Positions 1-5,038 of a stretch of 9,149 nt of DNA are shown piece by piece; within the stretch, counting starts at the first letter, position 1, and the number at the start of each line of letters is the position of its first letter. Both the position numbers and the translations under genes were made by a program. Origin of the DNA: Clostridiales bacterium (GTDB lineage Bacteria > Bacillota > Clostridia > Oscillospirales > QAKW01); NCBI GenBank assembly GCA_003343605.1, contig QAKW01000056.1, positions 1-9,149 of the forward strand, written 5' to 3'. The notes under the pieces are model-generated. The model did no database searches, had not been told where the DNA came from, and worked only from the letters and a program-made list of their open reading frames with translations.

Positions 1-283
1 GGCGTACATTGAAGCGGGTATTATCCTCCATGGTGATCTCCGCTGCCTCATCGGGAATAAATTTGGGTTCTGTTGTCATGATGGTTTTTCCCGCAGCCGA
101 TTGCGGGAGTTCATCGATCGCGCGTTCCCGTTTATGCTCGTTTGCAATATTCGGGATCACAAGATTCTCCATGAATTTTTTAATAAAGGTGGATTTTCCC
201 GTGCGGACCGGTCCCACCACACCGATATAAATGTCTCCGCCGGTTCGGGTCGCGATATCCTGATAAATGCTTGTATTGGTCAT
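1..283 (-). CDS. spoIVA: Stage IV sporulation protein A, N-terminal part (cut by window edge)
   Basis: SpoIVA is the cytoskeleton-like ATPase that polymerises on the outer forespore membrane and forms the platform for spore coat assembly; it is made in the mother cell. Only the first 94 residues are in the window; the C-terminal part lies beyond position 1. Visible marks are the start MTNTSIYQDIATRTGGDIYI, a Walker A loop GPVRTGKST at residues 24-32 with the nucleotide-binding lysine at 30, and the family block LPQSAAGKTIMTTEPKF at 59-75. These agree closely with the Bacillus subtilis protein as I remember it. The ATG at 283-281 is preceded by GGAGG with 8 bases of spacing. It follows the ADP-ribosylglycohydrolase gene on the same strand after 66 bases. 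Sporulation control by sigma-E is known for this gene, but only a weak matching site is seen here. Confidence 0.96.
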   Translation of the reverse strand, partial: MTNTSIYQDIATRTGGDIYIGVVGPVRTGKSTFIKKFMENLVIPNIANEHKRERAIDELPQSAAGKTIMTTEPKFIPDEAAEITMEDNTRFNVR

Positions 284-289
284 GTGAGG

Positions 290-333
290 AACCTCCATGT
301 TTCCAGATTCGTTTGTATATGGATATGAAGGTT
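290..333 (-). promoter_or_regulatory. Hairpin that could hide the spoIVA ribosome binding site
   Basis: In minus-strand RNA the segment from 333 to 325 (AACCUUCAU) can pair with the segment from 298 to 290 (AUGGAGGUU). This makes nine base pairs including one G-U, around a 26-base loop. The second arm contains the spoIVA Shine-Dalgarno GGAGG. Only RNA that begins upstream of 333, such as readthrough from the ADP-ribosylglycohydrolase gene, carries both arms. RNA starting at the possible sporulation promoter inside the loop would lack the blocking arm. The pairing is seen in the sequence; its function is inferred. Confidence 0.35.
312..319 (-). promoter_or_regulatory. Weak sigma-E-like -10 element upstream of spoIVA
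   Basis: On the minus strand the octamer TATACAAA resembles the sigma-E -10 consensus CATACAnT at six of eight positions. A start about 7 bases downstream, near 305, would leave a leader of about 22 bases before the ATG. The expected -35 region (about 334-340, CCGGAGA) does not match sigma-E well. The call therefore rests mainly on the known sigma-E control of spoIVA. Confidence 0.25.
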
Positions 334-349
334 TCTCCGGAATTATGCA

Positions 350-1756
350 TCAGTTTGGCAGATGGCGCATGGTTTTTTCAACCAGTTCGTCCACCGCAAC
401 CGTGCCGATTCCGAAAATGGTGGTTTCAAGTTTATTATGAATCGGTTCCGCCCATTCCTCCGGAATACCGGCGGCTCCATTGATCAGCCCAACAATAGAG
501 CCGACCGTAGCGCCGTTGCAGTCGGTATCAAAACCGCTCTGCACAGCAAGGCAGATCGATTGCGCAAAATCTCCATCCCCGTAAAGCAGGGCGGCCGCAA
601 CAATCTGAGCGTTTGGAATGGTATGGCACCAGTCATAACTTTTTTCATCATCCCATCGGTCGTAAATCATCGACATGCAGGTTTCGAAATCCGCGCCGTC
701 TTCCCAGCGGGCAATTACGGATATAATGCTTTCATACAGACGCGACATTGCCGGAATTTCTCTCAGACCGGTTAAAATGATCTCTTTGATATCGTTGCTG
801 ACCGCCGCCTGTGCCAGCATCGCCGCAACCCACATTGCCCCGTAAATCCCATTTTTCACATGCGATAAAGAAGCGTCGCGCCAGGCCATTTCAGCCGCCA
901 TTCCTGGGTTCCCCGGGTTGATATATCCATAATAATCCGCCCGGATCTGCGCACCAATCCACTCCCGGTATGGATTCATCCGCGTTGCGGTATGCGGTGG
1001 CCGATAACCATTGGTTACGTTTAGAAATGCAACCAATTCAGCGGTACAATAGGCGTATTTCGGCTGCTTATAAATCCAGGTTCTTCCCACATCTTCAGTC
1101 GTAAAATCACGCCCGAATTTATCGATGATCTTCCAGCCGAGAACCGTATAATTCGTATCATCGTCAGAAATAGCAAAAGAACACTCGTCCGGATACTTTC
1201 TGGAATTAAAATCAAACTTGTATTTAGCACATAATTCATCATTCAGGTCTTTGCGCAGGATATATCTGGAGAACGGATAGTTTCCGATCTCCTTTAAAAA
1301 GGGAATCAATTCTTTCCGGTAAATGCCTTCTATCGGCTTCCCGGCCATACACCCGATGATTCTTCCCATCCAGGCTCCGTGGATCTTTTCTTTCAGTTCC
1401 ACCGCTGTTGGAATTTTTTGTGAAACCTGGTTTCCTTGATTGTATTGGCGGATATCCTCCAAATCAGAGGGTTCGGTATAAGGATAATCCCGCCGTTGCT
1501 CAGCGGCGGAGATTTCTTCAAACAGGCCATATGCGAGCTGCTCTTTTTCAAGGGAATCGGGCATTTCATCAAGCCCTTCGAATAGGGGCTTTAATGCAGC
1601 CACGTCTTTTCCTTCGTCTACGCATTGGCGGTATTCAATCATTGGCTGCGCGCAATAGTGTTCACGCTTTGAGAGCAGGGCGGGATCCGGTAAAATTGAT
1701 GGATTCAGGCAGTGCTGCCGCGCTTTTTCTAAAAAATCCAATAATTCCGGTTTCAT
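350..1756 (-). CDS. ADP-ribosylglycohydrolase (DraG/ARH) family protein with N-terminal extension
   Basis: Members of this family hydrolyse N- or O-glycosidic bonds to ADP-ribose, for example on ADP-ribosylated arginine, using metal ions held by conserved aspartates; the protein should be cytosolic. It has 468 residues. The family core begins near residue 122 with GAWMGRIIGCMAGKPIEG (127-144). It continues with SDDDTN (197-202), the first metal-binding aspartate cluster, and ends with GFDTDCNGATVGSIVG (408-423), which matches the C-terminal GxDTDTN-type metal motif. About 120 residues before the core (MKPELLDFLE onward, mostly helical and charged) are not part of the usual family domain. I chose ATG 1756 because GGAGG lies 7 bases upstream; a longer reading frame to 1882 overlaps the upstream regulator and has no such site. 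It lies 50 bases after that regulator, so they may be cotranscribed. The substrate is unknown: protein-linked ADP-ribose or a small ADP-ribose-like compound are both possible. Confidence 0.88.
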   Translation of the reverse strand: MKPELLDFLEKARQHCLNPSILPDPALLSKREHYCAQPMIEYRQCVDEGKDVAALKPLFEGLDEMPDSLEKEQLAYGLFEEISAAEQRRDYPYTEPSDLEDIRQYNQGNQVSQKIPTAVELKEKIHGAWMGRIIGCMAGKPIEGIYRKELIPFLKEIGNYPFSRYILRKDLNDELCAKYKFDFNSRKYPDECSFAISDDDTNYTVLGWKIIDKFGRDFTTEDVGRTWIYKQPKYAYCTAELVAFLNVTNGYRPPHTATRMNPYREWIGAQIRADYYGYINPGNPGMAAEMAWRDASLSHVKNGIYGAMWVAAMLAQAAVSNDIKEIILTGLREIPAMSRLYESIISVIARWEDGADFETCMSMIYDRWDDEKSYDWCHTIPNAQIVAAALLYGDGDFAQSICLAVQSGFDTDCNGATVGSIVGLINGAAGIPEEWAEPIHNKLETTIFGIGTVAVDELVEKTMRHLPN

Positions 1757-1780
1757 AAATGTTCCTCCGTTCAATATAAA

Positions 1781-1804
1781 TTTACCCTCATAATGAGCGG
1801 TAAA
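1781..1804 (-). promoter_or_regulatory. Intergenic hairpin between regulator and ADP-ribosylglycohydrolase gene
   Basis: The gap holds an imperfect inverted repeat. On the minus strand TTTACC pairs with GGTAAA six for six. Inside, CTCA pairs with TGAG around a TTA loop, with one bulged G. It sits just upstream of the ribosome binding site of the ADP-ribosylglycohydrolase gene. No uninterrupted T run follows, so it is a poor terminator. It might be a processing site, an attenuator or a protein-binding palindrome. Confidence 0.4.
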
Positions 1805-1806
1805 AG

Positions 1807-2391
1807 TTACTTGCGGAATTTCCGGCTGAACCATAAAACGATAATAGCCTGTGCCGGAACACCAATCAGATAGATCAGCCAAATATTATAGGAAAGCATC
1901 TGGATATAAACCGCCGTAAGCAATGTCCAGGTAAGCACAGAGGTGATTACCAGAGAAAAAACAGCAGAGCGCGCATGGCGGAAAAAAATACTTATCACAA
2001 TGCAGGAAACCGGAATGGCCCAGATAAAAATACGCCATGCATTTTTTCCCATAATGATACTGGTGTAAACATAAATGATCGTGGCGATCAGCCAAACGAT
2101 GGATACAAGCAGGGCGCAGATAATCAGCCGGTTCCCAAAATCCTTTTTCACAACCGAACGCATTTTTGAATGGTCTTCTCCTTTATGGACCAGATCGTCG
2201 AGCGTTACGCCGTAAAAATCGCAAAGCTCGCATAAAACGTTCATATCCGGCAGCGTATCGCCATGTTCCCAGCGGGAAATCGCCTTATCGGAATAATCCA
2301 GCCGTTCCGCAAGCTCCGCCTGGGTCATTCCCTTTTCCTTGCGCAGCATAGCCAGATTTTCTGCAATAATCGGTTTTACTTCTCTAATCAT
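1807..2391 (-). CDS. XRE-family transcriptional regulator with four C-terminal membrane segments
   Basis: This 194-residue protein has a Cro/C1-type helix-turn-helix at residues 9-65, including LRKEKGMTQAELAERL and SDKAISRWEHGDTLPD, which is typical of the XRE fold. After a short charged linker (70-87) come four hydrophobic stretches at about 88-110, 120-137, 142-165 and 168-188, ending in a positively charged tail SRKFRK. The DNA-binding domain should therefore face the cytoplasm from the membrane. Regulators of this layout are common in Firmicutes; what the membrane part senses is usually unknown. The ATG at 2391 lies directly after a strong promoter and has only a poor Shine-Dalgarno (AAGGG, spaced about one base). 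A later start at MLRKEKG would remove the first helix of the DNA-binding domain, so 2391 is preferred. It is transcribed divergently from the acyl/glycosyl transferase operon, with palindromic sites between them, which makes it the likely regulator of that operon and of itself. Confidence 0.9.
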   Translation of the reverse strand: MIREVKPIIAENLAMLRKEKGMTQAELAERLDYSDKAISRWEHGDTLPDMNVLCELCDFYGVTLDDLVHKGEDHSKMRSVVKKDFGNRLIICALLVSIVWLIATIIYVYTSIIMGKNAWRIFIWAIPVSCIVISIFFRHARSAVFSLVITSVLTWTLLTAVYIQMLSYNIWLIYLIGVPAQAIIVLWFSRKFRK

Positions 2392-2397
2392 GCCCTT

Positions 2398-2426
2398 ATT
2401 TTAGCAGATTCCGGCCTAAAAAGCAA
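2398..2426 (-). promoter_or_regulatory. Sigma-A-type promoter of the XRE regulator gene
   Basis: On the minus strand a -35 box TTGCTT (2426-2421) and a -10 box TAAAAT (2403-2398) are separated by exactly 17 bases. Each hexamer differs from consensus at one or two positions. A normal discriminator of six bases puts the start site at about 2391, which is the A of the regulator's ATG. That implies little or no 5' leader. Confidence 0.65.
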
Positions 2427-2439
2427 CTCTTTTCCGGAA

Positions 2440-2456
2440 CTCTACAATTTGTAGAG
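2440..2456. promoter_or_regulatory. Perfect palindrome, likely operator in the divergent region
   Basis: The sequence ctctacaa-t-ttgtagag is a perfect inverted repeat with 8-base arms and a 1-base centre at 2448. It sits upstream of the regulator's -35 box (centre about -57 relative to the predicted start). A dyad of this size between a helix-turn-helix regulator and a divergent operon is typical of a binding site for the regulator. The binding protein is inferred. Confidence 0.65.
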
Positions 2457-2462
2457 CACATC

Positions 2463-2479
2463 TTCTCGGATTTGTAGAG
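2463..2479. promoter_or_regulatory. Second, half-conserved operator copy
   Basis: The right arm TTGTAGAG of the palindrome recurs exactly at 2472-2479, while the left arm (2463-2470) matches only four of eight bases. The centres of the two copies are 23 bases apart, about two helical turns, so two dimers could bind near the same face. TTGTAG here is also the best -35-like hexamer for the plus-strand operon, so binding would compete with RNA polymerase. Confidence 0.5.
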
Positions 2480-2501
2480 AGGCAGGCCGAATTCTTTTAT
2501 A
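2472..2501 (+). promoter_or_regulatory. Possible promoter of the acyl/glycosyl transferase operon
   Basis: TTGTAG (2472-2477) and TTTATA (2496-2501) could serve as -35 and -10 boxes with an 18-base spacer in an AT-rich stretch. This would give a leader of about 80 bases before the first gene. An alternative is the extended -10 sequence TGaTAAGAT at 2550-2558, which has a poor -35. Neither is strong, so the operon may need activation or use another sigma factor. Confidence 0.3.
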
Positions 2502-2589
2502 TTTATACACCGGTTCCGGTTTTTTGTACTTTTAAAAATAGGGCTCTCCTGATAAGATGGTAAAAATCAAATATGCGAGAGGTGGCTCC

Positions 2590-3372
2590 ATGCGGCAGAA
2601 AATCATTTACTACAACGACCCTCTGAAGGATGAGTTTTCCGGTGTAGGACCGAGAAGGAGCGTGAAAATAGACGCCTCCTTTCCCTTTATCAGGCGAAAC
2701 CCGGTATTCCGGTTTTTACGCCTGATTGTTTATCGCGGGATCATGACGCCGTTTGCATGGCTATATACACACATGCGTTTCCGGCCGCGTTTTGTGGGCA
2801 GAGAAAAGCTGCGCCCCTATCGAAAAACCGGCTGTTTTTTTTACGGAAATCATACGCAGATTCCGGCGGATGCTTTTATTCCGAATCTTTTCGGGTTCCC
2901 TAAAAATCATTATTTTATTGTGAATCCCGATAATATCGCTCTTCCCGGCACCCGAAATCTGATGATGATGCTCGGCGCACTTCCGGTGCCTACTGCACGC
3001 AGCGGCTTCAAACCGTTTCATGAGGCAATCCGGCAGCGCATTTCCGAGGGTGCGGCGGTTGTGATTTATCCTGAGGCTCACATCTGGCCCTATTGTACCT
3101 GGATTCGGCCCTTCCCGGCCACCTCTTTTCACTATCCCGCAAAAATACAGGCACCTGTTTTTGCTTTCACGGTTACCTACCGCAAATCCCGGCGGGGCAA
3201 GCCCCGGATCATTGTTTATCTGGATGGGCCCTTCTTCAGCGCAGCGCCGCAGGTAAAAGAGCGGCAGCAAGACCTCCACAGCCAGGTTTATCAGGCGATG
3301 CGAAAGCGGGCGGAAAATCCCGATAATTACGCATTTACAGAATATCGAAAGAACCCGGAGGCTTCCCTATGA
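2590..3372 (+). CDS. PlsC-like 1-acylglycerol-3-phosphate acyltransferase family protein (first)
   Basis: The family transfers acyl groups from acyl-ACP or acyl-CoA to a hydroxyl acceptor, classically lysophosphatidic acid, at the inner face of the membrane. The 260-residue protein has a hydrophobic patch near residues 42-60, then the motif I region GNHTQIPADAF (86-96), with H88 and D94 as the presumed catalytic pair. Motif III is VVIYPEAHIWPY (157-168), with E162, followed by RPFPATSFHYP. Motif I has five residues between H and D where the textbook PlsC motif has four. The ATG at 2590 is preceded by AGAGGTGG at good spacing. An in-frame ATG at 2557 lacks a ribosome binding site and would lie inside a possible -10 box. 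The stop overlaps the next start as ATGA. The acceptor may be a glycolipid or glycan rather than lysophosphatidic acid, given the glycosyltransferase neighbours; that is inference. Confidence 0.85.
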   Translation: MRQKIIYYNDPLKDEFSGVGPRRSVKIDASFPFIRRNPVFRFLRLIVYRGIMTPFAWLYTHMRFRPRFVGREKLRPYRKTGCFFYGNHTQIPADAFIPNLFGFPKNHYFIVNPDNIALPGTRNLMMMLGALPVPTARSGFKPFHEAIRQRISEGAAVVIYPEAHIWPYCTWIRPFPATSFHYPAKIQAPVFAFTVTYRKSRRGKPRIIVYLDGPFFSAAPQVKERQQDLHSQVYQAMRKRAENPDNYAFTEYRKNPEASL

Positions 3373-4208
3373 TTTCTTTGCTTTATTGCGGCAACGGCAA
3401 AATGTTTGATGGCATTTTGATTTCGCTGCTTTCCATTGCGAAAACGGCTTCGGAGCCATTGGATGTTTCCATTTTAACAATGGATCTTTTCGGCATAAAT
3501 CCCCTTTTTACGCCTCTTACAGAAGAACAGGGCTGCTTTATGGAATCGCTTCTCAAAGAAAAAGAGCCGCGCAGCCGCTTAAAAGTGTATGGGATAACAG
3601 AACTTTTCCTTTCCGAAATGAAAAACAGCCCCAATCTCAACAGTGTCTATACGCCCTATACCCTGCTGCGCCTATTTGCGGATGAGCTGCCGCTGCCGGA
3701 AAAAATTCTTTATCTCGATGCCGATACCGCGGCGGCACGGGATATTGCCCCCGTTTTTGAAGTAGATACCGGCGGCAGCCCGTATGCGGGCGTACTGGAT
3801 TATCTTGGAAAAATATTCATTCATCCTCGTTATATCAACGCGGGTGTTTTGCTGCTGGATCTGGAGGCCATCCGAAGCAGCGGTTTTTTTCAGCGTGCAA
3901 GGCAATTTTGCGCCGAAAAGAAAACGCCCTTTCCGGATCAGGACGCCATCAACCGGCTGGCAAAAAACAAATGTATTCTTCCCCGGTGCTATAATGAACA
4001 GCGGAAAATGAAAGAGGATACCGTCATCCGCCACTTTTCAAAATCGATTCGCTGGCTTCCGTTTTATCATACGGTTAATATCAAGCCCTGGGATATTGAA
4101 GGAATGCATCGTATTTATCACCTTTATGATTTTGATCCCGTTTTAGAAGAATATCAGGAAGCTTTGGAAAAATGGAACCGGAATTTCCGAAAGGAGGCAT
4201 TCAGATGA
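3369..4208 (+). CDS. Family 8 glycosyltransferase
   Basis: GT8 enzymes are retaining glycosyltransferases that move galactose, glucose or related sugars from UDP-sugars onto acceptors such as lipopolysaccharide, teichoic acid or proteins. The 279-residue protein shows the expected order of marks: an N-terminal strand ISLLYCGNGKMFDG with the nucleotide-binding start, the metal-binding DxD motif in YLDADT (115-120), INAGVLLLDL (156-165), DQDAIN (190-195), and a C-terminal HFSKSIRW (222-229) with KPW (239-241). The last two correspond to the usual HFxGxxKPW region, though spread further apart. There is no signal peptide or clear membrane segment, so it should act in the cytoplasm or at the membrane surface. 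GGAGG lies 7 bases before the ATG, and both ends overlap neighbours by four bases (3369-3372 and 4205-4208), which indicates translational coupling. Donor sugar and acceptor are unknown. Confidence 0.9.
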   Translation: MISLLYCGNGKMFDGILISLLSIAKTASEPLDVSILTMDLFGINPLFTPLTEEQGCFMESLLKEKEPRSRLKVYGITELFLSEMKNSPNLNSVYTPYTLLRLFADELPLPEKILYLDADTAAARDIAPVFEVDTGGSPYAGVLDYLGKIFIHPRYINAGVLLLDLEAIRSSGFFQRARQFCAEKKTPFPDQDAINRLAKNKCILPRCYNEQRKMKEDTVIRHFSKSIRWLPFYHTVNIKPWDIEGMHRIYHLYDFDPVLEEYQEALEKWNRNFRKEAFR

Positions 4209-5038
4209 CGCGCACGGAAATTTGTGCCCGCATACAGCAAAACGAGCAAAAAGGAATCTTCGATTGCCATATCGATCCAATTCCGGAAGAACTGATTATC
4301 CCGGTAACTGAAGAGTATCACTATCCGAACAACCGCTCCGCATTGGAAAAAATAAAATATTTTCTTGAAAAATTTTTCATTGTGAAGCCCTTTACCGTAT
4401 ATCAGAACCGTTTTGTGATGAAAACCAGGGTGTTTGGCCGTGAGCACCTTGAAAAACTCGGCGCCGCAGTGCTTACCTGCAATCATGTAGCAAAATTCGA
4501 TTGCCTTGCAGTGCAGTGGGCTGCCCGCGGACATCGTACTTTTGTTGTAGCAGCGCCTTTTAATAATATGAAGGGCTTTCTGGGTGAAATGATGCGCGCG
4601 GGCGATATGCTGCCGATGAGTGAGACCATTCGTGGAAATCATTGTTTCAACCAAATGGTCGAAGAGGTGCTGGTGCGGCGCAACAATTTTCTGCTGATCT
4701 ATCCGGAGGCTTCCATGTGGTGGCATTATGCCAAACCGCGCCCCTTTAAATCCGGTGCTTTTCATATTGCCGCAAAATATGCCGTTCCGGTTGTGCCGCA
4801 GTTTATTACCTACCGCAACAGCGGCAAAAAAGATGAAGAAGGTCTGCCGGTATATTATTTTGATCTGCATATATTACAGCCGATTACGCCGGATCCCAAA
4901 CTGAGCCGGAAAGAAAATGCGGAAAAGATGGCCGAAAAGGCCTATCAGGCCTGTAAAATGGTCTATGAATCCGTTTATCGCCGGCCCCTCTCCTATAATA
5001 CCTGCGGAGCACTTTCAACTAAAGGAGGAAACAGATGA
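4205..5038 (+). CDS. PlsC-like acyltransferase family protein (second)
   Basis: This is a second 1-acylglycerol-3-phosphate acyltransferase family member of 277 residues, clearly not a recent copy of the first. It carries the standard motif I CNHVAKFDC (92-100), with H94 and D99 in HX4D spacing. Motif III is LLIYPEASMWWHYAKPRPF (163-181), with E168, followed by SGAFHIAAKYAVPVVP. A 90-residue region before motif I has a basic, aromatic segment (KYFLEKFFIVKPF, 51-63) that may touch the membrane; no true transmembrane helix is obvious. The start at 4205 is set by AAAGGAGG just upstream and the ATGA overlap with the GT8 gene; the frame stays open upstream to 4172 but lacks a ribosome site there. 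Two diverged acyltransferases interleaved with two glycosyltransferases suggest two acylation steps on one product, or two acceptors. The acceptor cannot be read from the sequence. Confidence 0.87.
   Translation: MTRTEICARIQQNEQKGIFDCHIDPIPEELIIPVTEEYHYPNNRSALEKIKYFLEKFFIVKPFTVYQNRFVMKTRVFGREHLEKLGAAVLTCNHVAKFDCLAVQWAARGHRTFVVAAPFNNMKGFLGEMMRAGDMLPMSETIRGNHCFNQMVEEVLVRRNNFLLIYPEASMWWHYAKPRPFKSGAFHIAAKYAVPVVPQFITYRNSGKKDEEGLPVYYFDLHILQPITPDPKLSRKENAEKMAEKAYQACKMVYESVYRRPLSYNTCGALSTKGGNR

Noticed and set aside
1757..1882. Longer start for the ADP-ribosylglycohydrolase at 1882
   Set aside because: The extra 42 residues overlap the end of the XRE regulator gene, have no ribosome binding site, and the ATG at 1756 has an excellent GGAGG.
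2432..2439. TTCCGGAA palindrome next to the main operator
   Set aside because: Eight-base palindromes of this composition are frequent here, since TCCGGA-like strings recur throughout the window.
2509..2525. ACCGG-TT-CCGGT followed by a T run as a terminator
   Set aside because: The loop would be only two bases and the stem five, too tight for an RNA hairpin, and no transcript needs to end there. At most it is a short DNA palindrome in the divergent region.
2557..2589. Earlier ATG for the first acyltransferase at 2557
   Set aside because: No Shine-Dalgarno precedes it and it falls within a possible -10 box; ATG 2590 has AGAGGTGG upstream.
2761..3279. Open frame of 172 codons on the minus strand opposite the first acyltransferase
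   Set aside because: Antisense to a conserved enzyme, low-complexity basic composition, no family motif.
4154..4870. Open frame of 238 codons on the minus strand opposite the second acyltransferase
   Set aside because: It lies entirely antisense to a gene with clear catalytic motifs, has no recognisable family features and no ribosome site; it is a compositional shadow.
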